Below, piece by piece: positions 7,749 to 15,440 of a DNA stretch of 50,468 nt. A model generated the notes under the pieces. That model ran no database searches and had not been told where the DNA came from. It worked only from the letters and a program-made list of their open reading frames with translations. Source of the stretch: Candidatus Kaelpia imicola (GTDB taxonomy: Bacteria; Omnitrophota; Gorgyraeia; Kaelpiales; Kaelpiaceae); the NCBI GenBank assembly GCA_030765505.1, contig JAVCCL010000010.1, positions 1-50,468 on the forward strand, given 5' to 3'. Made by a program: the position numbers and the translations under genes. Within the stretch, counting starts at the first letter, position 1, and every line of letters starts with the position of its first letter.

Positions 7749-8330
7749 CTATTGAGCTGAAAGGGAGACTCCCATTTTTTTAAGCATTTTCATTAACCTG
7801 GCAAGCGGTAAACCGACTACATTATAGAAACAACCCTCAATACGCTCAATAAAAACTGCACCCAAACCCTGGATATCAAATGCCCCTGCTTTATCCAGCG
7901 GATCAACCTTCTTAAAATAACCTGCTATATCCTGATCAGACAGTTGATGCATAAAGATCTCTGTCTTCTCATAGCCTACCTCTTTCGATCCACCGCAGAG
8001 ATTGATTACAGCCAAACCGCTATATACCCAGTAAGATTTTCGGGATATCTCTTTAAGCATAAGACGGGCTTGAGCAATATTGGCTGGCTTACCTATTATT
8101 TTATCACCGGATAAGACAACTGTATCCGCAGCGATGACTATTCCAGACTTAAACTTAGAGGCAACATCCTCTGCTTTCTTCAATGCATTAGAGATAACAA
8201 GATCTTCGGGCTTTGATTTTAATGCCCTCTCTTCTTTAACAGCTGGTACTACGACACTAAAATATAGTCCTACCTGTCTTAAAAGCTCCTTTCTCGCTTT
8301 TGATTCTGAAGCCAAAATAATTTTAACCAT
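7749..8330 (-). CDS. maf: Maf family nucleotide pyrophosphatase
   Basis: 193 residues from the ATG at 8330. An earlier in-frame ATG at 8408 would add 26 residues foreign to the family and lies deep in the upstream gene, so 8330 is preferred. The family pattern is complete: ILASESKARKELL at the N-terminus, AADTVV, GKP, and DKAGAFDIQGLGA followed by IERIEGCFYNVVGLPL. The last block is of the YhdE (dTTP/UTP pyrophosphatase) type. These enzymes hydrolyse non-canonical or modified nucleoside triphosphates and were first linked to septum formation. The start overlaps the stop of the flavoprotein gene by eight bases, with GGGGG just upstream, so translation is coupled. Confidence 0.92.
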   Translation of the reverse strand: MVKIILASESKARKELLRQVGLYFSVVVPAVKEERALKSKPEDLVISNALKKAEDVASKFKSGIVIAADTVVLSGDKIIGKPANIAQARLMLKEISRKSYWVYSGLAVINLCGGSKEVGYEKTEIFMHQLSDQDIAGYFKKVDPLDKAGAFDIQGLGAVFIERIEGCFYNVVGLPLARLMKMLKKMGVSLSAQ

Positions 8331-9588
8331 CCCCCGCGCTCCTTCCGGCAATATAACCTGTCGAGAAAGCCTGCTGGAGATTATAGCCTCCGCTTTTGGC
8401 ACAGCCATCTATAATCTCACCCGCAAAATAAAGACCCGGAGCAATCTTTGACTCCATAGTTCTGGGATTAATCTCTTTTATAGATACCCCGCCATTGGTC
8501 ACCATTGCACTATCAATAGCCAGAGAGCCTGTAACTGTTAAAGGCAGACCTTTTAAAAGCTGGATTATCCTCTGCCTCTCTCCTCGACTTAAAGTATTCA
8601 CTTTTTTATCCTCAGATATACCTGAGATATAGAGAAAGACAGAGGCCATCCTCCTGGGTAATAGACTGCGGATAACATTTTTAATCTTCATCTTACTTTT
8701 AGACTCAATCTCTTTTAAGAGTCTTTTTTCAAGTCTCTCATTACTCAATCCCGGCTTGAGGTCAACTAACATATCGATCTGATCATACTTTTGAAGTAAA
8801 GAGACAACATCTGCACTCAAATCCAGTATCAGAGGACCAGAGACTCCAAAATGCGTAAAGATTATCTCTCCAACAGGAGAGACTATCTTCTTCCTCTTTT
8901 TACTCTCCTTAATCTTATCAAAGCTGAATATAACCCTGATATTCTTGAGTGATAACCCCTGCAATCTCTTAACCCAAATCTCTTCTGTCTTAAGCGGTAC
9001 AAGCCCGGGTTTTAAAGGTATTATGGTATGGCCCAGTTTTTTAGCAAAATCAAAACCATCTCCAAGAGAACCTGTCATCTTATAAGAGGCCCCTCCTGTT
9101 GCAACAATTACCTTCTTAGCATAGACACTCTTATTATTTTTCAAACCTAAGCTAAAAAAATCACTCTCCCTGTTTATGCTCTTAAGAGGTGCATTGAAGA
9201 GAGTTTTTATATTCTTACTCTCTAAGATAGCTCTCTCTAATACTTCTACAACCGAAGATGATCTATCAGTAACAGGAAAGACACGTCCCTGCCTTTCAAC
9301 CTTCATTTTGAGTCCTCTGTTTTTGAAAAAATAGATTAAATCATCGTTAAAGAAAGAGTTGAATGATTGCCTCAAGAAACGGCCCTGCTTACCAAATACC
9401 TCGATAAAACTATCGATATCGGCAGAGTTGGTAATATTACACCGCTTCTTACCGCTAAGTAGGATCTTATGGCCAATAGAGCTATTCCTTTCAACCAAAA
9501 CGATGTTCTTACCGGATAAAGCGGCAGTTATAGCGGCTATAGAACCAGCTGCTCCACCACCGATAACAGCTATATCGTAACTATACAA
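8323..9588 (-). CDS. HI0933/YhiN-family FAD-dependent oxidoreductase
   Basis: 421-residue flavoprotein. The dinucleotide-binding GGGAAG is at residues 10-15, the ribose-binding glutamate in LVERN (31-35), and the family blocks LLSGKKRCNITN (43-54) and a C-terminal AGEIIDGCAKSGGYNLQQA. These proteins are often annotated as aminoacetone oxidases, but their physiological role is mostly unknown. Translation starts at TTG 9588: GAGGAG lies eight bases upstream and no ATG is nearby. The gene overlaps maf by eight bases at its 3' end. The 189-base gap before gpmA shows only a weak promoter-like TTAATA-17-TACTAT near the start. Confidence 0.9.
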   Translation of the reverse strand: MYSYDIAVIGGGAAGSIAAITAALSGKNIVLVERNSSIGHKILLSGKKRCNITNSADIDSFIEVFGKQGRFLRQSFNSFFNDDLIYFFKNRGLKMKVERQGRVFPVTDRSSSVVEVLERAILESKNIKTLFNAPLKSINRESDFFSLGLKNNKSVYAKKVIVATGGASYKMTGSLGDGFDFAKKLGHTIIPLKPGLVPLKTEEIWVKRLQGLSLKNIRVIFSFDKIKESKKRKKIVSPVGEIIFTHFGVSGPLILDLSADVVSLLQKYDQIDMLVDLKPGLSNERLEKRLLKEIESKSKMKIKNVIRSLLPRRMASVFLYISGISEDKKVNTLSRGERQRIIQLLKGLPLTVTGSLAIDSAMVTNGGVSIKEINPRTMESKIAPGLYFAGEIIDGCAKSGGYNLQQAFSTGYIAGRSAGDG

Positions 9589-9777
9589 AATAATATCTCC
9601 TCTATTCTTCTAAGATAGTACCTTTACATATGATAAGTATTAATATGAATTCTGTCCAGAAACAACAAATACTTTTAATCTATCAGGCGCCCAAAAGAAC
9701 AGGTTAAAGACTTAAGCCGCAGTAAAAGGGAGATGCTTTTTTAGTTTTTCTTTAAGCAAAGCTGAGCATTAAAGCTG

Positions 9778-10524
9778 CTATTTGGATTTGCCCTGATTGG
9801 CTACACTCTGCATAGCTTTTTTGACCTCTTCCTCATCACCGAGATAGTAATGCTTTAACGGTTTTAGCCCGTCATCTAGTTCATAGATAAGAGGTATACC
9901 GGTTGGAATATTCAATTTCGGGATCTCTTCATCTGAGATATTATCCAAATACTTAACTAAAGCTCGCAAGCTATTTCCATGGGCAGCAATCATGATAGTA
10001 TCTCTCTCTCTTAAGACAGACACTATCTCATTATGCCAATAAGGCAGGAACCTATCTACTGTGTTCTTTAAACACTCCGTAAGAGGAAGTTCATCTTCTG
10101 TTAAATCTTTATATTTAACCTCATTGCCGGGATACCTTGGATCCGTCTTCTCGAGAGCGGGAGGCGGAGCATCATAACTTCTTCTCCAGATATGAACCTG
10201 CTCTTCTCCAAACTTCGCAGCAGTCTCTTTCTTGTTTAAACCCTGCAAAGCTCCGTAATGCCTCTCATTTAACCTCCAGGAACGCTCAACCTTAACCCAG
10301 GTTAAATCCATCTTATCCAGTACTATCCAGAGTGTCTTAATAGCCCGTTTTAAGACAGAGGTAAATGCAATATCGAAACTATAGCCTTCCTTCTTTAAAA
10401 TCTCCCCCGCCCTCTCTGCCTCCTGAATACCATTCTCTGATAAGTCAACGTCTGTCCAGCCTGTAAACCTGTTATCTTTATTCCAGATGCTCTCTCCATG
10501 CCTTAAGAGTATAAGCTTCTTCAT
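9778..10524 (-). CDS. gpmA: 2,3-bisphosphoglycerate-dependent phosphoglycerate mutase
   Basis: 248 residues, full length for the cofactor-dependent enzyme that interconverts 3- and 2-phosphoglycerate in glycolysis and gluconeogenesis. The phosphohistidine is His9 in [20 protein letters not shown] (20-32), Arg60, Glu87 in [13 protein letters not shown] and His182 in [15 protein letters not shown] complete the active site. The ATG has GGAG ten bases upstream and a plausible promoter further up. It is probably transcribed on its own or together with the downstream flavoprotein gene. Confidence 0.96.
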   Translation of the reverse strand: MKKLILLRHGESIWNKDNRFTGWTDVDLSENGIQEAERAGEILKKEGYSFDIAFTSVLKRAIKTLWIVLDKMDLTWVKVERSWRLNERHYGALQGLNKKETAAKFGEEQVHIWRRSYDAPPPALEKTDPRYPGNEVKYKDLTEDELPLTECLKNTVDRFLPYWHNEIVSVLRERDTIMIAAHGNSLRALVKYLDNISDEEIPKLNIPTGIPLIYELDDGLKPLKHYYLGDEEEVKKAMQSVANQGKSK

Positions 10525-10570
10525 CTCTAATAATCTCCTTTTTTAAAATATTATCTAATTAACTCAATAC

Positions 10571-10598
10571 ATTATATGAAATATTATAATTACAGCAA
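10571..10598 (-). promoter_or_regulatory. sigma70-type promoter for gpmA
   Basis: TTGCTG (10593-10598) and TATAAT (10571-10576) on the minus strand with a 16-base spacer. The -10 is perfect. Predicted start of transcription near 10564 gives a leader of about 40 bases carrying the GGAG. The surrounding 118-base gap is very AT-rich, so chance matches are possible. Confidence 0.4.
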
Positions 10599-10642
10599 CC
10601 ATTAATTAAATCAAAAAAACAATCTATCTTTAGTATTAAAAC

Positions 10643-11998
10643 CTATATACCGGATAAAACAGAGTACTTGATCTTTCTAAACTCTCTTATAATCAAAGTA
10701 CCCGTTATAAGAAGAGCTATTATATCGGTAGCAGGACCGCTGAGCCAGACACCTTCTAAGCTATATAGATGCGAAAGAACAAAAAGAACAGGAATAAAAA
10801 TAACCATCTGCCTTAACAACCCAAGGAATACAGCATAACCTCCTTTACCGATAGACTGGAAGAATCGCGTACCTAAAATGTGGATAGTCGCAAAAGGACT
10901 CATAACCAAAAATACCCTAAGAGCATGACTGCTCAATCCAATAAGCTCACTATCACTTTTTGAGAATAGCCCGGAGATAGGCCTTACAAAGAACCAGATA
11001 GCCAGAACTATTAAGAGTGTAATCAGAAATCCGCTTAAAGAAGCATAAAAAAATGTGTCTCTAACACGCTTATATAGTTTAGCCCCATAATTATAACCAA
11101 CGATAGGCTGTATCCCGGCCGCTATACCAAAAGAGAGCATCCTGACAATCGAGCCTATAGAGAAAACAACACCCAAAGCAGCGATAGCAATCTCACCGCC
11201 ATGGAGAATGAGCCTCTTATTTAAAAAAGCAATCTGAATACTGCCTGCGATATTGGCTAAAGCAGGTGATAGACCCAAAACAGATATCTTTTTGAAATTA
11301 ACCAGATTTAGGCGCAGATGACTCCTGCGAATATGTAAGAGTCCTCTCTTTCTCATAACATAAAAAATTCCCATCAATGCAACAGCAGCCTCTGATATTA
11401 TTGTTGCAAGAGCAGCACCTGAGATACCCATTGAAAAAACAAATATAAATAAATAATCGAGCAGAATATTTAAAAGCGTTCCAAAGACAATCATCAATGT
11501 TGCATATATTGGATTACCCTCTGCTCTTATAATAAATGTTAAAGTAAAACCATAGAAAAAGAATACCGCTCCGCTTATGAATATGCTTAAGTATTCACGT
11601 GCATATAAAAATGTCTCGGGACCAACAGAGAAAAAATCCAATATTCGGTCTTTAAACATAAGTCCCAAAAAAGAGGTTAAGAAACCAAGAAACGTTATAA
11701 TAACAAGAGTATTACCAAAAATATCCTCTGCTCTCTTTTTATCCTTTTGACCCAGATATATTGATATTAGAGCAGATGAACCGCTAGCACAAAATATAGA
11801 TAGAGCAAAGACTATATGGAGTACAGGAAAAGCAATAGTTACGCCTGCTAAGGCAAGTGGACCTATCCCGCGCCCTATAAATATTCTATCAACTATAATA
11901 TATAAAGAGTGGAGAACTAGACTAAATATTGAAGGTAGAGAGAACTTAAGCAGAAGATATGCTATTGACCTCTGGCCCATCTCTTGTGCACGATTCAT
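10643..11998 (-). CDS. MATE family efflux transporter
   Basis: 451 residues with about 12 TM helices in two halves, typical of MATE (NorM/DinF-like) exporters that expel cationic drugs or metabolites in exchange for Na+ or H+. The first half carries LPSIFSLVLHSLYIIVDRIF (25-44) with the conserved Asp, and IRAEGNP near 156. The second half repeats the pattern with AAGIQPIVGYNYGA near 293, a family signature. The substrate is unknown. No Shine-Dalgarno is visible before the ATG at 11998, and the 70-base upstream gap is almost pure A/T. Confidence 0.9.
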   Translation of the reverse strand: MNRAQEMGQRSIAYLLLKFSLPSIFSLVLHSLYIIVDRIFIGRGIGPLALAGVTIAFPVLHIVFALSIFCASGSSALISIYLGQKDKKRAEDIFGNTLVIITFLGFLTSFLGLMFKDRILDFFSVGPETFLYAREYLSIFISGAVFFFYGFTLTFIIRAEGNPIYATLMIVFGTLLNILLDYLFIFVFSMGISGAALATIISEAAVALMGIFYVMRKRGLLHIRRSHLRLNLVNFKKISVLGLSPALANIAGSIQIAFLNKRLILHGGEIAIAALGVVFSIGSIVRMLSFGIAAGIQPIVGYNYGAKLYKRVRDTFFYASLSGFLITLLIVLAIWFFVRPISGLFSKSDSELIGLSSHALRVFLVMSPFATIHILGTRFFQSIGKGGYAVFLGLLRQMVIFIPVLFVLSHLYSLEGVWLSGPATDIIALLITGTLIIREFRKIKYSVLSGI

Positions 11999-12068
11999 GA
12001 TTAAATAATTAAAAAGATGTCAACTAAGGATTAATTTAAAATTAATTTTCTTTAAATTGTTGAAGATA

Positions 12069-12680
12069 TTATTTTTTCTCTTTCACAAATAGGAGTGGAA
12101 ATACTATATCGCTAATACAACAAGGAAGCCAGACAGCAAGAAACAAGAATATAAATACAACTATATAGCCAAGAGCATAAGAAGAGTCTCCTTTGGCCAT
12201 CATAATGTGAAATAGAGATGCCCATGTGCTTAAAAGAACATGGCTGTAATGAGGTATCTTTGTTGAAGTTCTGAAATATGCTATCGCTATACCTATAATA
12301 GCCAGAGGATTCACTAGATACCACTTCTCAATAAATCCGATATGGATATGCCTGTGAGGCATATTAAGCCAAATCTCACTTATATAGGGAATTATGGAGT
12401 CACTTATTGTGGCAATACCTATAGAACCAAAATAACCTATAACGAGAAGAACAAAAATATTACATCTTATCTTATGAGTTTTACACTTATAGAGTCTATA
12501 CATTGAGGCAGTAACTAAGGCACTGAAAAGCACATGTAAAGGATGTAAGAGATAAAAGATATTATAAGATACCTCTCTGGATATCCCGGAGAAGAGAACC
12601 ATAAGAATAACACCCGACACTGCACCTAAAGCAGTAAAAGGTGCATGCTCTTTTAGTTCTCTAATAATAAGTTCAAACAT
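12069..12680 (-). CDS. conserved polytopic membrane protein of unknown function
   Basis: 203 residues with about five or six TM helices and no family I can name. Polar residues are placed in or beside the membrane: KEHAPFTALGA (10-20), LLHPLHVLFSAL (44-55), GIATISDSIIPY, MPHRHIHIGF, HYSHVLLSTWASLFHIMM, and a C-terminal LPCCISDIVFPLLF. The density of His, Asp and a Cys pair in otherwise hydrophobic segments looks like a metal- or proton-handling protein; that is inference. I recall similar sequences of this length in other bacteria and archaea, but without a known role. It has its own promoter at 12717-12745. Confidence 0.7.
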   Translation of the reverse strand: MFELIIRELKEHAPFTALGAVSGVILMVLFSGISREVSYNIFYLLHPLHVLFSALVTASMYRLYKCKTHKIRCNIFVLLVIGYFGSIGIATISDSIIPYISEIWLNMPHRHIHIGFIEKWYLVNPLAIIGIAIAYFRTSTKIPHYSHVLLSTWASLFHIMMAKGDSSYALGYIVVFIFLFLAVWLPCCISDIVFPLLFVKEKK

Positions 12681-12716
12681 AACTTTAGCACTATAAATCT
12701 TATTAATTTCTATTTC

Positions 12717-12745
12717 ATTATTATTAAAATACTTTAAGCTGTCAA
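12717..12745 (-). promoter_or_regulatory. sigma70-type promoter for the membrane protein gene
   Basis: A perfect TTGACA (12740-12745) lies 17 bases from AATAAT (12717-12722) on the minus strand. The predicted start near 12710 gives a leader of about 30 bases for the gene beginning at 12680. Confidence 0.5.
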
Positions 12746-12776
12746 TAGTACAGAATAGATATTAGAGAAGAGAGGG

Positions 12777-13151
12777 TTACTTTCTAAGTTTAACAGCACT
12801 CTCAATGGCTGCTATCACATCTAAAGGATTGAAAGGCTTTATCAGACATTCAGCGATACCGCAGATTGTCATATAGGTCTTATGCTCTTTTTCAGTATAG
12901 TAACCGGTAATACCGACGATAGGAATATTTTTTAGCTTACTGTTCTTACTTAGCGTATCCGCTATCTTAAAACCGCTTACCCCATCCATTCTTAAATCAA
13001 GTAAGATTACATCCGGTTTTAGCGATTGGATCTTTTTAAGAGCCTTCCTGCTTTCAGAGATAGCTATAGTTTCATAGCCGCTCAGTTGCAACATCTTGGA
13101 GATTTCATCTAAGAACTCCCTGTCATCGTCTATTACCATTACCTTGCTCAT
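12777..13151 (-). CDS. stand-alone response regulator receiver protein (CheY-like)
   Basis: 124 residues, a single receiver domain with no output domain. The acidic pocket is Asp8-Asp9-Asp10, the phospho-acceptor Asp52 in LLDLRMDG, the switch Thr82 in GITGYYT, and Lys105 in LIKPF. It would relay phosphate to, or act through, a protein partner. It starts 16 bases after the stop of another receiver protein with a DNA-binding domain, and AGAGAG lies just upstream. The pair is probably co-transcribed. No histidine kinase is in the window. Confidence 0.92.
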   Translation of the reverse strand: MSKVMVIDDDREFLDEISKMLQLSGYETIAISESRKALKKIQSLKPDVILLDLRMDGVSGFKIADTLSKNSKLKNIPIVGITGYYTEKEHKTYMTICGIAECLIKPFNPLDVIAAIESAVKLRK

Positions 13152-13167
13152 CTCTCTCTATCAAAAC

Positions 13168-13737
13168 TTAGACTTTAATGCCTAAGACATCCTTAATAGT
13201 TTTAATCAACCTATCCATATCAATCGGTTTTGAAAAATACCCCTTAACTCCGCAATCTTTGATCCTTTCAATCTCAGCCTTTGAAGAAAGCACCGTAACA
13301 GCAATAATAGGTATACCTTGGGTCTCTTCATCCCTGTGTAATATATCGCAAACTTGAAAACCATCCAATCCTGGCATCTTAAAATCAAGAAGAATTAAAT
13401 TCGGTCTCTGACGATACATCTTCATGCCGGCCTCAAAACCGCCGGCTGCAAAACCCAGTTCAAACCCAGAGCCGCTTAAAGCATCTTTATATTCCTCTAA
13501 CGCCTCAGGGTCATCGTCTACCACGAGAATCTGCTTAAACTTCCTATGCATTAAATCAGGGATGGGTATCTCATACCTCTGCATAAATTCAATCAAATCT
13601 TCTTTTTTAACTCTTCTATGTCCGCCAGGGGTTGTATAAGCTTTAAGTATACCCTCCTTGACCCAATTTATAACTGTCGTATGGTGAGCATTGCAGACAC
13701 GTGCAGCCTGATATGTTGAAAATACTTCTCTATTCAT
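13168..13737 (-). CDS. MerR/excisionase-like HTH fused to a receiver domain
   Basis: 189 residues. Residues 5-53 are a winged helix of the MerR/excisionase/BldC type: STYQAARVCNAHHTTVINWV, then TTPGGHRRVKKEDL as the wing. Residues 69-187 are a complete receiver domain with Asp74-76, phospho-acceptor Asp118 (LLDFKMPG), Thr148 and Lys170. The order is the reverse of most response regulators, where the receiver comes first. It is predicted to bind DNA under phosphorylation control. A TATAAT at 13756-13761 lies upstream, but no -35 of quality is seen. It sits between the PilZ gene and a second receiver gene. Confidence 0.9.
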   Translation of the reverse strand: MNREVFSTYQAARVCNAHHTTVINWVKEGILKAYTTPGGHRRVKKEDLIEFMQRYEIPIPDLMHRKFKQILVVDDDPEALEEYKDALSGSGFELGFAAGGFEAGMKMYRQRPNLILLDFKMPGLDGFQVCDILHRDEETQGIPIIAVTVLSSKAEIERIKDCGVKGYFSKPIDMDRLIKTIKDVLGIKV

Positions 13738-13820
13738 AATATAATTAAAAAATATATTATAACTATTCTAACTCTTAACTAGGGCAATGGCAAGAAAAAA
13801 TAACTCAATCAGGGATACCA

Positions 13821-14213
13821 TCAACCTGAACGCGCATTTATGAAAGAGAATACTGCCCGCCTCTCTTGCGGTGCAATACTTCTAAATGATATACCGAACC
13901 TATGCAGGTCTTCTCTAAAAGGAAGATTATAGCAAACCTCACCCATGATACTTACAGGACTATAGCGTTCAGTCTCTCTCGCCCCCAGATTAACCAAGGT
14001 AAATTTTGTCTCGATACTGGTCCTAGGAGAAAAATCGTAGTCCGATATAAATCCTGCTCCGCCTTCGCTTATATCGAACATTTTAACAACAATATCTCTG
14101 GGCTCAACAACGGTTCTAGACTTAAAAAGCTCCTGAGTTGTACATACTGCGGTAAAACTTACCTTAAATCTCTCATGTCTTCTTCTTTCAATCCCTAAAG
14201 AATCTGACTCCAT
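13821..14213 (-). CDS. PilZ domain protein (predicted c-di-GMP binding)
   Basis: 130 residues from ATG 14213. An in-frame TTG at 14225 directly abuts a GGAGG and leaves no spacing, while the ATG lies 12 bases after the same GGAGG and is preferred. The PilZ signature is present: the arginine-rich ERRRHERF near the N-terminus and DISEGGAGF for the D/NxSxxG motif. It would bind cyclic di-GMP and act on motility, secretion or polysaccharide export. It has its own promoter and lies just upstream of the two receiver genes. No GGDEF or EAL gene is nearby. Confidence 0.88.
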   Translation of the reverse strand: MESDSLGIERRRHERFKVSFTAVCTTQELFKSRTVVEPRDIVVKMFDISEGGAGFISDYDFSPRTSIETKFTLVNLGARETERYSPVSIMGEVCYNLPFREDLHRFGISFRSIAPQERRAVFSFINARSG

Positions 14214-14237
14214 ATTGAATTTCAACCTCCAATCAAC

Positions 14238-14265
14238 ATTATAAATCCGGAGCTAATTTTTACAA
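14238..14265 (-). promoter_or_regulatory. sigma70-type promoter for the PilZ gene
   Basis: TTGTAA (14260-14265) and a perfect TATAAT (14238-14243) with a 16-base spacer on the minus strand. Transcription would start near 14231, leaving a leader of about 18 bases that contains the GGAGG. This short leader supports the ATG at 14213 as the translation start. Confidence 0.45.
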
Positions 14266-14275
14266 TAAAAAAATA

Positions 14276-14989
14276 TTAATCAACCTCACAAAGTTTTGAC
14301 CTTATATTTTCAAGCTTACCGAAACATATCAGGGTATCATCCTGCATTATCTTCATGCTAGCCTGAGGATTTGGTATCGTCTCTCTGTTTCTCTCTATTG
14401 CAAGCACGGTTATATCCCAACTTCTAAGATTAGATTCCTGCAAAGTCTTATCTATCACAGGACTACTATCGCATATCTTTATACTGGATATACCATATCC
14501 GCCAGTTGATATGACCAGCTCTTCAAACGATATACGCTTAACCATATCTCTATTTATTATTCTTGTTCTGATTGCCCTGGTCAATTTGCGGGAAATATTT
14601 GTCTTATTAAAGATTTTATAGCCAAAATAAAGTACGGAGACTATAATTGCCACATTCAGAAGGGGTAATACTTGATAAGGCACAACTGAACCTATGAAAG
14701 GAATATTAAACTCCAGAACATCCGATCTCAAAGAGTTGGCAAAAGTAGCTATAAGAGAGACTAGCCCGGCATTGCCAAGCACCATAAGAACCGAAGCAAT
14801 ACGCCGTCTCTGTGAATTAGCAGTAATAAGCTCAGACTCTCTGGTTGTAAAACCTGTCCCGGTAAAACAGGAGAGTGCCTGAAACTTTGCAAGCGACCAG
14901 TCAACTCCGGTAAGCTCAAAGGCAATAGCTCCAATTCTAACAGCTATGAAGGATATAACCAGAATAACAAAAAACAATAATAGATTCAT
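14276..14989 (-). CDS. membrane protein with TrkA_C (RCK_C) domain
   Basis: 237 residues from ATG 14989, chosen over an in-frame TTG at 15010 because GGGAGG lies five bases before the ATG. TM helices at about 2-25, 62-86 and 103-124. Between the first two lies SCFTGTGFTTRESEL (40-54), which resembles the selectivity-filter region of TrkH/KtrB potassium channels. Residues about 158-232 form a TrkA_C domain (SFEELVISTG, then SNLRSWDITVLAIER), known to bind nucleotides such as c-di-AMP or other ligands in potassium transport proteins. A role in K+ or other ion transport is likely but unproven. The PilZ promoter begins just after its stop. Confidence 0.75.
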   Translation of the reverse strand: MNLLLFFVILVISFIAVRIGAIAFELTGVDWSLAKFQALSCFTGTGFTTRESELITANSQRRRIASVLMVLGNAGLVSLIATFANSLRSDVLEFNIPFIGSVVPYQVLPLLNVAIIVSVLYFGYKIFNKTNISRKLTRAIRTRIINRDMVKRISFEELVISTGGYGISSIKICDSSPVIDKTLQESNLRSWDITVLAIERNRETIPNPQASMKIMQDDTLICFGKLENIRSKLCEVD

Positions 14990-15050
14990 AAGTCCTCCCT
15001 TAGTTAACAAAAATATTATATCTGGATATAAAACAAAATGGAAGGAATAT

Positions 15051-15080
15051 AAAAACGGGGTAGAAAAAATATCTACCCCG
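15051..15080 (-). terminator. intrinsic terminator of the HU gene
   Basis: On the minus strand CGGGGTAGA and TCTACCCCG form a perfect 9-bp stem (15056-15064 with 15072-15080) around a 7-nt loop, followed by TTTTT and more T-rich sequence. It starts 14 bases after the HU stop codon. This is the clearest terminator in the window. Confidence 0.85.
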
Positions 15081-15093
15081 AATTAAATCAACT

Positions 15094-15363
15094 CTATTTT
15101 AGAGCGTTCTTCAAGCCAGCTCCTGCTTTAAATACAGGTGCTTTTCTTGCAGCTATCTGAATAGTCTCGCCTGTTCTAGGATTTCTACCTATTCTCGCTT
15201 TTCTCTGAGAAACCTTAAAAGTTCCAAAACCTGCGATTGAAATAGAGTCACCTCTCTTTAAAGCAGCAACGATGCTATCCAAGACAACATCTACAGCCTG
15301 AGAAGCTGCTTTTTTTGTACAAGTTACTTTGGATACTGCTTCCACCAAATCACCCTTATTCAT
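15094..15363 (-). CDS. hup: HU family DNA-binding protein
   Basis: 89 residues, the typical length of HU/IHF subunits. The N-terminal helices begin MNKGDLVEAVSKV, the signature GFGTFKVSQRKARIGRNPRTG covers the DNA-binding arm, and the end reads PVFKAGAGLKNAL. It bends and compacts DNA as a dimer. It forms a self-contained unit: a near-consensus promoter upstream, a strong AAGGAGG before the ATG, and a classical terminator downstream, as expected for an abundant protein. Confidence 0.97.
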   Translation of the reverse strand: MNKGDLVEAVSKVTCTKKAASQAVDVVLDSIVAALKRGDSISIAGFGTFKVSQRKARIGRNPRTGETIQIAARKAPVFKAGAGLKNALK

Positions 15364-15400
15364 CCTTACACCTCCTTTATCTTCGTAGGATTAGGAAAAC

Positions 15401-15429
15401 ATTTTATGACTTATAGCGGTTAAAGTCAA
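15401..15429 (-). promoter_or_regulatory. strong sigma70-type promoter for the HU gene
   Basis: TTGACT (15424-15429) and TAAAAT (15401-15406) on the minus strand with the ideal 17-base spacer. Each hexamer has one mismatch to consensus. The predicted start near 15394 leaves a leader of about 31 bases carrying AAGGAGG. Confidence 0.65.
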
Positions 15430-15440
15430 TAGTTCTATTA

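Noticed and set aside
8331-8408. Longer N-terminus for Maf
   Set aside because: The 26 extra residues are not part of the family and lie inside the flavoprotein gene; the ATG at 8330 has GGGGG upstream.
8080-8451. 123-codon open frame on the plus strand
   Set aside because: Antisense to maf and the end of the flavoprotein gene, both well supported.
12002-12030. TTGACA before the MATE gene
   Set aside because: No -10 at 15-19 bases: the nearest AT hexamers are spaced 10-12 or overlap the start codon.
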